NCBI GenBank assembly: GCA_013407085.1
Contig: JACCGJ010025883.1
Span: 1-64,000 of the forward strand
Direction: 5' to 3'
DNA from: Atriophallophorus winterbourni
Lineage: Eukaryota > Platyhelminthes > Trematoda > Plagiorchiida > Microphallidae
Length of the DNA: 64,000 bases
Under the pieces are notes generated by a model. The model was given only the letters and a program-made list of their open reading frames with translations, made no database searches and had not been told where the DNA came from. This document shows, in pieces, positions 55,401 to 64,000 of this stretch (positions are counted from its first letter, which is position 1; the number at the start of each line of letters is the position of its first letter). A program made the translations under genes and the position numbers.

Positions 55401-58400
55401 TACATTGTCGATCGGTGGCAATTGCACACTGTCAGTGTGTTCTCCATTTAGCATCTTCTCTTCTAATTCAAGACGACGCTTTGCACTATACCTCCGAACG
55501 AGCGGTCAGAGCAAGTTCCTCCCAAATCACAATGTCGTAATCCAAAGTTTTCATATCTTAGAAACGTCTGTGTACCACAAGTGCAATCTGACCAATGGTT
55601 GACTCGCTGATTTCAACTCTCTGTAGGTTATATTTTTTTGGAAAATGACCGTTTTTGTCTTCTAATCACGACGCATTCAGTGTACATGATGCTGTTGCGA
55701 TAGAGTTAGCGTGATGTGTTAAACATCTTTAGAGTATGCTATGTTGTTGTTGTTGTTGTTGGCCTCCTTCGGTCGATGTTGACCATGGATGTACATCACA
55801 ATCGCATGAATTTTCATGTTCTACAGCTTTTTGAATGACCAAAAAGTCCGATTCGGGAGGAACAATCTCTCCCGCAGCGCTGGCAACGATAGTCAGAACT
55901 CGGTTGTATTGCATCAGTTGCACGCCGGTGGCGTGATCTGCGTTCAGCAGCCAAGAGCTGTATCTGCTCCTCCCCAGCGAATTAATATTATCCTACTTTG
56001 TTGTATATGCAATATGATTTATGCCGTAGTGTGCTGTATAAATTAATATATTCTCCGTGACTATGACATGCTGCTCTCCATCATCATCAAATACAATATT
56101 ACATCGATATCGCCTACCCGGGTGCCGCGCAATCTTGACAGAATTTCGCTTACTAAAAAGCTGCCAATGTGCATTCTGTTTGTACTATCTGGTGCAACTT
56201 TATAATAAGGTAATTATCCATATATACAAGCGTTCCGATCATGTCCAAGAAACGGTCTAACATTGAATAGCTTGACCGTGTCAATCTTATCTAGCAATAC
56301 CTTGAAAGTTCAACTTTTTTAACCAGCGATCCATCATTTCAACAGAAACTGATCTTTTTTACCTCTTCGTTCAGCGCAGACATCACCAAATCAGTTTTAG
56401 GCTGTGTATACCATATATTATTCCTCTCTCAAGTACTGTACAAGTTATTATATCTCTGATGCCGTATGGTCTAGGTCGTCTGACCTTAATGAAGTCGGTG
56501 GCCTATCGGAATCGGCTTTTGCTAACTCTTCTGATAAACCGTTCTTGAACCACTTTCTACCGCAAGGGAACCACCATCAACTCGATGTTTTTTCGTATTT
56601 TTCATTATACGTTGTTCTACTTTCAGTATTTCTCTCAACTCACTCTGCCCTTAGGTGTCGCGGTTGGCGTCTGGGTCCCGCCAAGTATTGGTATGACCAA
56701 TTAGGCATCCCTCTTGATGCGGATATCACAACGTGGACTGATTGGCGCCGTCCAACTTGCGGTCTCGTCAGTTCCAACCACGCTGATTCTGCGTCGGTTA
56801 ACCCGGGATCCGTTGGCGGTGATAGTGCACTCGCTCAAGATGATCAGCGTTCCATCGATCCGCTTGATGAAACGAAGAGAGAGCAGAATTTACCTGTGAA
56901 AAGTGAGTACTATTTATGGCTATTTTTCTGTTATTCTTTGGTTTTCTCAGTGAGCGATATTGTGCTGCCCATGCCAGTAAATTTTCGCAAATGAGTCATT
57001 TATTTTCATACCTATTGTCTCATCTGGATTGTCGCTTGAATGTTCGCCATTCGACTAATGATTCATCAAAATATATTGACAGTAATCGAATTTAAATTTA
57101 TGAAGGTTCTATCATCAGCACGGTGCATTGTTATAGAATGGTAAGGTATTTGGTTCTGGGGTTGTCATAGCCGGGGTGGTTTTATGATAAGCTCTCATTT
57201 CCAAAAATAATCTAACAACACGCGTCTCTGACATCCAAGTCCAACTCCTTGCCTACGCGTGTGGTTCTCTTTGACCTGGCGGAACTTTTTCTACTAACAT
57301 ACGAAGAAACGAAGGTGAGTGACTGGCGTCTCAAAACCAGTTTGCTTCTCATTTTGATCCTCCGCTGCCTTGTGGCTATATCCAATCATGTAGGAGTCAA
57401 GCTTGCGGAAAATTTCGGAGCCCAAGTCCCGTTAGGCTTTTAGAAGTTGTACTCAGCTTCGTCCTGGCAACTTTTCCGACGGCATGGTTGTCCAAACGTA
57501 TCAGCCTAGCTGTTCCTTTGGCTCCAGTGGTGTCGTGAAGAGGGTACACTTGCTGCGTGTGCAACATCTAGTAAGGTATTATAAAATCACAAGCCTAAAC
57601 TCAGGCAAAGAACCGCACAGTCATAGTCTGCACTTGAGCTAAGCATAGACCTATACAGATATAAGAGAATGGAAATAATAGTGAGACTAGCTTGTTTCCG
57701 CGTCCAGCTCAGTGCCTGTGGCAAATTGATTTAGCACGGTGTCAGCTGCACAGCAACGAAGTACAGTACAATGGCACATCTTGTGAAACATTTAGCCCCA
57801 TCTTTTCAGAATTTTTAACATGTCATAGTTGTATGGCAGTTAGTCACTTATTACTTGCTACTGGTGTAATGCTGTCCATGATGATAATGATGTAAAGGCT
57901 AGTAAAGGGCTAACTCGGAAGCTATCACTTGACTGCTTAGTCTGATGCTGAGGTCCAACTCAATCGGGCTATAATCCCAACGCACCACGGAGAATCCTGC
58001 GTCTGAGTTTTCACCTGTACTGTCGACTAGCTCTTACTATAAATAGGTAACCATATTTTTATGGTGGTGTGTATCGGTCTCTGTGCACAAAATGCCATAA
58101 TTTCCTATTTTCGCCTGCCAGAGTCTCAGCTCTCGCTTACAGCCAAATTCAGACACCCGGTATCGGGCAAATTACACAAAAACTGTTTGTCCCACCAGCG
58201 AACTGAGATTTGCCACTTTTACTCGTGTCGCTATTGTTCGGATCAATTTCGTATTTTTCTAACGTGGATTCCTGGCCTGAATTCTCCCATCTACTTTTAG
58301 TGCAATTAGTCACTTCTAGCTTTGTTCGCTTGCTGTTGACACTGCTCTTCAATCCAGATTTTAACTCACCTTCCCTGGTGTAGCTTACCTCGTTTTCTGC

Positions 58401-61400
58401 TAAATCGGCTGTCACCAGTAGTGTAGCGCAGCTGGAAGCTGTGTAGCCTTTTATTGTCGGCTTAGTTATAAGACACGTCTTTTTGCGAATGCATGCCACC
58501 GTTTCTTTTTAGCATTTTGCTTTATTTTGGTGACCACTGTTAATCAATATTTGGACTACTTGTAGTCTGGTAAGCATCGGCTCACTGAATCATACGGCAC
58601 TGAAAGGAACATTTTAATGCTTCCGTTGCTATACGTATTCTTTTAGCTTTTCGATAAAATATTTTTAATAGGAACTTTCCCAATTGGTATGGTATGAGAG
58701 CACAAGCCTGATCCAGGCAAAGTGCCGCACAGTCAGAGACTGCATGTGGGCTAAGATACTGTCAGGTTACCCAAGCCTAGACAGATATGAGGGGGGATAG
58801 AAATGGTAGTGAGACTCCAGCGTGTTTCAGCATGCAGCTCACTACCGTTGGCCAATCAATTTAGCACGATGGTAGCCGCACAGCAAATAAATGCTGCACA
58901 ATTGCACATCCGTGCAAGATCTAACAATCGACGCACTGTTCTTAACCCTGTGGTGAAAAACGGAGCAGCAGTCTGACAACGGCATTGTTTTCGAGCCATC
59001 AATGAGCGCTTTTATCTTAACCCAACCGCGAGAAAAAATTAAAATATCCAGTGAACATTTTGAACAGAAAACAATTGCATCGCTTTACAGTAGCTTAACT
59101 AATTCACTTGTGGTTGCATGGCTTGTTCACAATGCGATTTTAATTTTGTATATTTTTGCGTCAACCGTTTCCCATGTTGTGTTTATTTGTGCTCTCTGTG
59201 TGTGTGTGCTCTGTTTCATCAAACTGTGTTGCCATCCAACCTAAGCGCACTCATTAAACGAGGGAATGGATGTGTCCAGTGTAAAGTTATCGGAGAGCAC
59301 GTTCTACCCGTATCAACTGATCAATTGGGAAGATGACATCATCTACGACCCACAATTGAGTGCCACTAAAATTGCTGCCAGCTCACGGTTAAATGCCGCG
59401 TACGCCGGTTGGATCCCTTCTCAGCATTGCCGAACAATGGCGGCATTTCAAGTGAGTTCCTCGCTTTCATGATTCCAATGTTGAGCCTGTATCGTTCCGT
59501 TTGTTTAATCGTTCTTTTTCATAGGATACTTATCAAGGAAAATTCCCTTTTATCGTCGGCTCAAAGGCTTTGAATGGACAAACTCCAGCAAATACCCTGA
59601 TGGAGCACCTAATGTCTCCCAACCAATCTTCTACTTCCTCCCAAAACCCCCCGTATTCAATCTTTCCAATAGAAAATCAAGGAATCTTAAACAACTCTTG
59701 GGTGTATGACATCATTTATGATTCGGATCTGCCGTCTGATCAGCTTCCACCGCCCTTCCTTCTAACTTTGGATTATAACGATGAATCTTGTTTGTTTGGC
59801 TCGATCGATGACGCGGCCATTGCCACGGCTGTATCTAACACCTCAAAAAACCGTCGTGTGCAACGTCACCTCAGTAGAACAGCTGACTCTACTGTGGACG
59901 GGGCTTCTTCTACCGCCACGGCGGAGCCTCGAACGGAAACGACTTGGGACGCGCAAGGCGAGGAGGTTCTCCAAACGCCATCCTCTAAAACGACTGCCCC
60001 GGTTAATCGCGCTAGCTTGCAGGTCAGCTTTGGATTGGCCTCTACGCGAGGAATGCTGACTGGAGCCTTGGCCAAAGCGGAACATGGTGCTGAGAAGGTT
60101 AAAATGATTTTAGGAAAAGTGAGTTTTCTTGTGATTTGTCTTTAATGCTTCTGTTTGTACAGCTCTATTTTGATCTAGCTGAAATCCGGTTTATGGGTGA
60201 TGGATTTTGTAGTGAAATCTCGGCACTTAAATTCAACGTTCCATCTGGTCAATAAGATATGATAATCAGAAGTGCACGTATCTGGAATCAAGCAGTGACT
60301 CACTCTTTAAACACTATACAAGGATAATACGAAGTGTTGTGATCAATGTAGTCAGTGTGTACTCAGTATCAACTGAAGGAGACTAACAAAACCAAATTGT
60401 TTCTGTGCTATGCTGGTCGGGTCACGATTTACGGACTTCGAAACAGATTTTTTGTGTGACACAATATAGCGATTGGCATATATCTGGTAGTGTACGCGCT
60501 AAAAACCCTTACTAATAACCTTTCCAAAGTTGGCTGAAGTCCCGGCGATCAGATTTCGCGGTGGTTAGTTACGGTTCAGGATATGTCCCGAAACGGTGTT
60601 TACTGGCGATCTTACGCTAAACATCATCTTGGTGTACAACAAGTGTATACTTCAATGCCACTGTTTCATAGGCTTCGTACAACGAACCACGATGATCAAA
60701 CACAGAATCACATAGTGATTCGTGGTCAAGCACTCAACCTAATCTTACTATCTCCACCTGATGACGGCAAACAGCCAGAAACCGGTAGTGGAGTGTAATT
60801 TCGGGGGATGTGAGCAACACATCACTTTGATCATCTTTTGGTCTTTGCTTAACCTTGTATGTCGTCAAGCGGAGTGACGAGAAAAGCTTGTTATGATGCA
60901 TGACCGTGAAAGCCGCAAGGAAGCTGCCATGCTGATGTCTCTCTACTCGTTCACGAAACTTGATTGAATGCGTGTTCCATTCGAGATGTAGCCACCTCTT
61001 CCCAGTTTCTTTGTGCTTACTCTTCTATAGAATCCGTAGCTATTTAAGTCCCACCCTTCCCCATATTTCAGGATTTTACTTTTTCGTGGTTATGTAGCAG
61101 TTAAGGATTCGGTACACTGTCCATGATGATTATCCTGCATCCACATCTAAAATATCTGTGTCCTGTCACCGTCTGGTGTCAAACTTACCGTTTCAATGGA
61201 TTCACTCGCAAATCCACCTCATATCTATTTCAGCTCTATCGGGTATAGTTTCTTACTCAACGTATACATGTAAGAGAAAATGAGAAAATGGCAGTGAGAC
61301 TTCAGTGTACACATGCAGTTCAGTGCCTTTAACAAATACATTTAGCACGGTTACCTGTGCAGTACCGCAAGCTTGCATATTCGTGCGTCGTAAGTGGATG

Positions 61401-63781
61401 CCATCTTATTCAGACGTTCCACCAAAATCTTCGTCTAACTTCACATTGCTATGAATGTCGTCACTGTCCACCTCTTTTAAAGTTCATTAAAATGCTTCTT
61501 GTTTTCTTTCGTGATCAGCACGGCCTGCTAGCAGAAGATGACTGGCAAACTGATGCAGACAAATCTGGTGATGGTCCCAACCCAGAAAATATCCATGACG
61601 CTAACGCGGATACTGAGGGTTCCGCCTTGGCCTCTGCTGCCGCCGCTGCTTCCGGCATCCCACCGAAAGATCCGTTGAACCTGTCCAATGATGAGTATTA
61701 TGCGATACGTGGTGGCGCGTTAGGAAAAGGTGGTTTGGCTCGGTGTGGTCCCTTGCAACACAGCACACCAGCTGTTGAACTTTGGCCTCCGTTTTTCCCA
61801 ACATATATGAGTCAATTACGTTTGCGACAGTTCCATCGCGTGCCGTTAAAGCGGTAGGTTCAGGAATCGTATAATTTTTTTCCTGGATGGTTATTTACCC
61901 GAGTTCAATGTTTTGAGTTATATTTGGTTTGCTTTTATTTTGTGTGCATAGAGGACCACAGCAACAGTCAATATTTTACGGTATATCATTAAATTTGACG
62001 TTTTCCTTCATGCAACATTGCCAATTTGTCAAATGTTCAGTCGTATTTTGCACATCCATAATTGAGACTCATGTTCCAAATGGAAGTTATGAGTTTTTAT
62101 GGCTATCGACTATTGATTCTTATTGAGAATCAAGGAAATTCCCCAATATGGAGTTACGCGCAAAATCCCAGGTATTTCAGAACCAACGAGGATTTGTCAA
62201 TAAAAGCGGTACTATATTGAGGCAATCAAAATAACTGAAAAACATACCTCAATTATTGGGTTAACCGGGTTAGATCCGGGTCAATGTCAAAACAATATCG
62301 TGTACGTACCAAGTTACGTACACGAGTCAAAATCAAATCAAGTTCAAATGTCCGACCGTCCCACGCAATCGAGATTACGACAAATTGTGCGCAGTAAATC
62401 AAGGTCAAAATAAGCAAAAAAAGCAATAGGATAATGACAGGTCAGAAAAACAGTGTGGACGGCGATATTGACGGAACAGAAAGAAGCAACATCGACCTCT
62501 TTCTATTTAACTACCTTGCCCGGATGTGCAATCCTGCAGTACGTTGGGCTGTGTGGCTAACAGCGTGTTAAATTGAATGGCCAAAGGTAGTGAGCTGCAT
62601 GCTGAAACAGGTTGGAGTCTGACTACCATTTCCTGATTTTCTTCTTCCTCATATCTTTCTAGGCCTGGGCAATCTGACACTATCTTAGCCGATGTGCTGT
62701 CCGTGACTGCGGCACTTTGCCTGTATCAGGCTTGTGCCATCCCATACCTTTAGAATAAGGCTTGTTCTACTTCTGGTGTTGATTCGGGATAAACCTGCTC
62801 GTTTTTTGCTCTGTTCCTGATGCTCCATCTTTCATTGTTTCAGTTATGTTCGCGGCCCTATGGCTCAGTACAACGTGCCTTTCCCGGTCACAAACCTCGT
62901 CCGTCAAATCCAAAGAAAGGCTCGTGAAAGGGAAGAAGAAAAGGCAGTCACCGGTGGCGGAGATATATTTTTCATGCGGACGCCTGCGGATTTATCAGGC
63001 TCTGATGGTGATGTAGTGTTGTTTGAATTTTCCGAAGAATATCCACCACTCATGACCCAAGTAAGTCGTGGAACTGCACATCGATATAATTTATTACTTC
63101 ATTTCATGACGTAAAAATACAAATACATGTTTTGTTACCGTGGTTTCCACGTCTGGTCTGATATTCTCCTCTTAGATTGGTATGGCATCGCGCGTTATCA
63201 ATTATTATCGTCCGCTCGTTCCACGAGATCGAAGCTTGTCCCCGGCTCCACATGCTTCAAACGAACCTCCGAATCTGCCTTACGGTTCACTGGTATACGT
63301 CGGTTCCACCGATAGCCCGTTTCTCGGTACCGTGAGACCAGGTGGTTGCTTACAGGTTCGTGTTTCACTGTTTACCTACTACTTATTTCATATAAGTAGG
63401 CAGATCAGCTTATATTGTATCATGTGATTGTTTTGCAGACACTCGAGAACAATATGTACCGTGCACCCATCTACCCGCACACGATGCCCTATACAGATTT
63501 TCTACTCATTCGAAACCGTAACGGGATTAGCATTCGACGTGTTCGCGATGTGTTCACTGTCGGTCAGCAAATTCCGTTGATGGAAGTCCCCGGTCCGAAT
63601 TCCAAACGTGCTAACAACTTCATCAGGGATTTCTTGCAAGTGTTCATTTTGCGCTTGTTTTTGCAAAACACCGATGAACCAAAACGAATTAAAATCGAGG
63701 AGATTCGGAAAGCTTTTCCGAACCATTCAGAAAGTAGCGTACGGAAACGGTTGAAAGTTTGTGCCGATTTCAGGCGGACAG
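52071..63781 (+). CDS. TAF1: TAF1, TFIID subunit 1 (5' part, 11 exons, continues past window)
   Basis: TAF1 is the scaffold subunit of TFIID. It binds TBP through its N-terminus, contacts TAF7 and promoter DNA through its central DUF3591 domain, and has bromodomains at the C-terminus (outside this window). Exons: 52071-52427, 53822-54121, 54223-54542, 54617-54922, 56655-56902, 59246-59451, 59525-60118, 61519-61853, 62844-63060, 63176-63355, 63439-63781. All junctions are GT-AG and all phases agree, giving 3406 coding nt (1135 codons plus one base). Signatures in order: SSFLFGNVD (TBP-binding N-terminus), [96 protein letters not shown] and [15 protein letters not shown]. The last exon ends in RRTG followed by gtaaac, so the gene runs off the right edge. 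Introns contain SINE-A, SINE-B, SINE-C, RTE and LINE-Y pieces. Confidence 0.97.
52770..53530 (+). pseudogene. RTE-like LINE (RTE-3), 5'-truncated, TAF1 intron 1
   Basis: Closely related to RTE-1: [54 protein letters not shown], then the 3' UTR to gcttcatgatgatgattatg. It lacks the terminal hairpin, apparently lost between two cttcat words. Confidence 0.85.
53822..54121 (+). CDS. TAF1: TAF1 exon 2
   Basis: Residues 120-219, starting [14 protein letters not shown] after acceptor tactcctgcag and ending before gtaagt, phase 0 on both sides. The segment is Ser/Thr/Pro-rich and poorly conserved; it is placed by splice sites and phase. Confidence 0.85.
54223..54542 (+). CDS. TAF1: TAF1 exon 3
   Basis: Contains [19 protein letters not shown] and then [11 protein letters not shown], the conserved LFPxFRP-type block that precedes the TAF1 core. 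It ends with two bases of an Arg codon before gtttgt. Confidence 0.93.
54617..54922 (+). CDS. TAF1: TAF1 exon 4
   Basis: Completes the Arg codon and reads [20 protein letters not shown], then a low-complexity Ser/Asn/Glu-rich stretch. It ends in phase 2 before gtgagt. The long intron after it (1.7 kb) holds LINE-Y 3' pieces. Confidence 0.88.
55470..55640 (-). repeat. LINE-Y 3' UTR internal piece, TAF1 intron 4
   Basis: agacgacgctttgcactatacc, gagcggtcagagcaagtt and ccacaagtgcaatctgaccaat match 25565-25700. Confidence 0.65.
55743..55978 (-). repeat. LINE-Y 3' end with (AAC)n tail, TAF1 intron 4
   Basis: Five tgt repeats on plus, then cctccttcggtcgatgttga and cgattcgggaggaacaatc, as at 25335-25560. 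Confidence 0.8.
56655..56902 (+). CDS. TAF1: TAF1 exon 5
   Basis: Starts after gcccttag, completing an ATG across the junction, and reads [19 protein letters not shown], the strongly conserved WRxGPAxxWYDxLxxP motif. Ends with one base before gtgagt. Confidence 0.92.
57160..57390 (+). repeat. SINE-B copy, 5' half, degenerate, TAF1 intron 5
   Basis: Starts ggttgtcatagccgggg, like the 5' end of the 13077 copy, and can be followed to ctccgctgcctt, with many changes. The 3' half is missing. Confidence 0.7.
57575..57783 (-). repeat. SINE-A copy, minus, degenerate, TAF1 intron 5
   Basis: ataaaatcacaagcctaaactc to caatggcacatcttg, with internal losses. Confidence 0.75.
57793..57895 (+). repeat. 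SINE-C 3' part, TAF1 intron 5
   Basis: agccccatcttttcagaat, catagttgtatggcagtta, gtgtaatgctgtccatgatg. Confidence 0.6.
57896..58685. other. TAF1 intron 5 middle, nothing recognised
   Basis: Small frames only, none in phase with TAF1. Confidence 0.35.
58686..58917 (-). repeat. SINE-A copy, minus, full length, TAF1 intron 5
   Basis: ggtatggtatgagagcacaagc through cagatatgaggggggatag to cacatccgtgca; well preserved. Confidence 0.9.
59246..59451 (+). CDS. TAF1: TAF1 exon 6
   Basis: Contains [12 protein letters not shown] and [16 protein letters not shown], matching the TAF1 WEDDIIWD block and the following AGWLPS. The acceptor after ccatccaacctaag is the one that satisfies the incoming phase (one base held by exon 5); the acceptor itself is weak, so the 5' edge is less certain than the rest. 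Confidence 0.85.
59525..60118 (+). CDS. TAF1: TAF1 exon 7
   Basis: 198 codons in phase 0. [11 protein letters not shown], then WVYDIIYD and [15 protein letters not shown] match consecutive TAF1 blocks. A longer Thr/Ala/Ser-rich linker follows before gtgagt. Confidence 0.93.
60119..60973. other. TAF1 intron 7 first part, nothing firmly recognised
   Basis: A stretch near 60760-60800 (ggcaaacagccagaaaccgg) recurs inverted near 7520-7545, hinting at one more low-copy repeat. Confidence 0.35.
60974..61132 (+). repeat. SINE-C copy, TAF1 intron 7
   Basis: Starts gttccattcgagatgtag, the same first bases as the copy at 47614, and ends ctgtccatgatgattat. Confidence 0.8.
61273..61387 (-). repeat. SINE-A 5' half, minus, TAF1 intron 7
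   Basis: gagaaaatggcagtgagacttc, acatgcagttcagtgcc, atttagcacggtt, gcttgcatattcgtgc. No tail end. Confidence 0.65.
61519..61853 (+). CDS. TAF1: TAF1 exon 8 (start of DUF3591)
   Basis: After an acidic linker and an Ala run it carries [31 protein letters not shown] and [12 protein letters not shown], the opening of the conserved central domain. Acceptor gtgatcag, donor gtaggt, leaving two bases of an Arg codon. Confidence 0.95.
62521..62749 (+). repeat. SINE-A copy, plus, full length, TAF1 intron 8
   Basis: cggatgtgcaatcctgcagt to cctgtatcaggcttgtgcc and cccatacc, 95 nt before the exon 9 acceptor. Confidence 0.88.
62844..63060 (+). CDS. TAF1: TAF1 exon 9
   Basis: Encodes [19 protein letters not shown] followed by [20 protein letters not shown] and [10 protein letters not shown], in direct register with the TAF1 core. 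Phase 0 end before gtaagt. Confidence 0.96.
63176..63355 (+). CDS. TAF1: TAF1 exon 10
   Basis: Reads [18 protein letters not shown], then [20 protein letters not shown]. It corresponds to the GMATKIKNYY and SPFLG blocks of the family. 60 codons, phase 0 on both sides. Confidence 0.95.
63439..63781 (+). CDS. TAF1: TAF1 exon 11
   Basis: Most conserved segment: [38 protein letters not shown], then [19 protein letters not shown]. Donor gtaaac after one base of the next codon. The following intron starts with a SINE-A copy cut by the window end. Confidence 0.97.
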
Positions 63782-63904
63782 GTAAACCACTCGCTTGTTT
63801 ATCCGTTTGAGGTCCCATGACTTACGTCATATTTTTTATCGTCTGTACTCCTTGTGAATATTCACTTGATCCGTCACGCTCCCTGATTACTGATCACACC
63901 ACGT

Positions 63905-64000
63905 GCACGCATATGCAATCGTGCATTACTTCTGTACTGCAGAGCCAGCTATCACCGTGCTTAGTTGACTCGGGATTAAGCTGCATGTGCAGACACGCTG
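63905..64000 (+). repeat. SINE-A 5' part, cut by window end
   Basis: gcacgcatatgcaatcgtgcat, acttctgtactgcagagcc, gggattaagctgcatgtgcag; diverged. Confidence 0.7.

Noticed and set aside
56404..56654. Start of a separate gene at the ATG 56404
   Set aside because: The frame leads straight into TAF1 exon 5 and has no similarity of its own upstream of 56655.
58061..58499. Small frames in TAF1 intron 5 as extra exons
   Set aside because: No TAF1-like motif and no splice pair in phase; exon 5 joins exon 6 directly in phase.
1..64000. CRISPR arrays, bacterial operons or phage features
   Set aside because: No regularly spaced direct repeats; introns and retrotransposons show this is a eukaryotic nuclear sequence.

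Overview
This is animal nuclear DNA, most likely from a flatworm and probably a digenean trematode. I see split genes with GT-AG introns, intronless stretches full of decayed retrotransposons, no bacterial operons, and CR1-like, RTE-like and Ty3/gypsy elements of the kinds known from flukes. The organism is an inference; the eukaryotic status is certain. A run of 20 N at 43710-43729 marks an assembly gap.

Three host genes are supported. On the minus strand at the left, ATG12 (9481-9789, intronless) is followed only 30 nt later by the start codon of a MAD2L2/REV7 homologue. I reconstructed the latter from exons at 9450-9268, 6632-6454, 4015-3921, 2367-2312 and a terminal exon ending at 1198, with all internal phases matching through exon 4. 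A splice acceptor lies inside the 30-nt intercistronic gap, 4 nt before the REV7 ATG. That is the layout expected of a spliced-leader trans-spliced bicistronic unit. At the right end (52071 to the window edge) the plus strand carries the first 11 coding exons of TAF1, the largest TFIID subunit, joined in phase for about 1135 residues and ending inside the conserved central (DUF3591) domain.

Between these genes (about 10-51 kb) the window is almost entirely transposable elements. In order: SINE copies; a Ty3/gypsy element (10651-14714) with an inverted piece at its left end, a SINE inside its integrase and a recognisable 3' LTR; CR1-like fragments (15-19 kb); an internally deleted CR1-like element with a (TTTA)n tail (19.4-21.5 kb); a second decayed gypsy element (21.5-23.4 kb); more LINE fragments (23.5-27.2 kb); a nearly intact CR1-like LINE 'D' (27.3-30.8 kb, one in-frame stop in ORF2); LINE 'A' on minus (30.8-35.3 kb); LINE 'C' (36425-39995) inserted without target duplication into LINE 'B' (35.9-43.6 kb, minus, a sister of A); a D-like 3' end (43.9-44.9 kb); and RTE-like LINEs (45.6-50.4 kb).

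About 18 copies of one SINE family (called SINE-A here) are scattered through the whole window, including introns of REV7 and TAF1. Its 3' end matches the 3' end of the local RTE LINE, including a hairpin whose stem differs by paired changes. Two other non-autonomous families are visible: SINE-B, about 540 bp, and SINE-C, about 170 bp with an (ATG)n tail. No CRISPR array, rRNA gene or convincing functional tRNA gene was seen. All element names A, B, C, D, X, Y and SINE-A/B/C are local labels.
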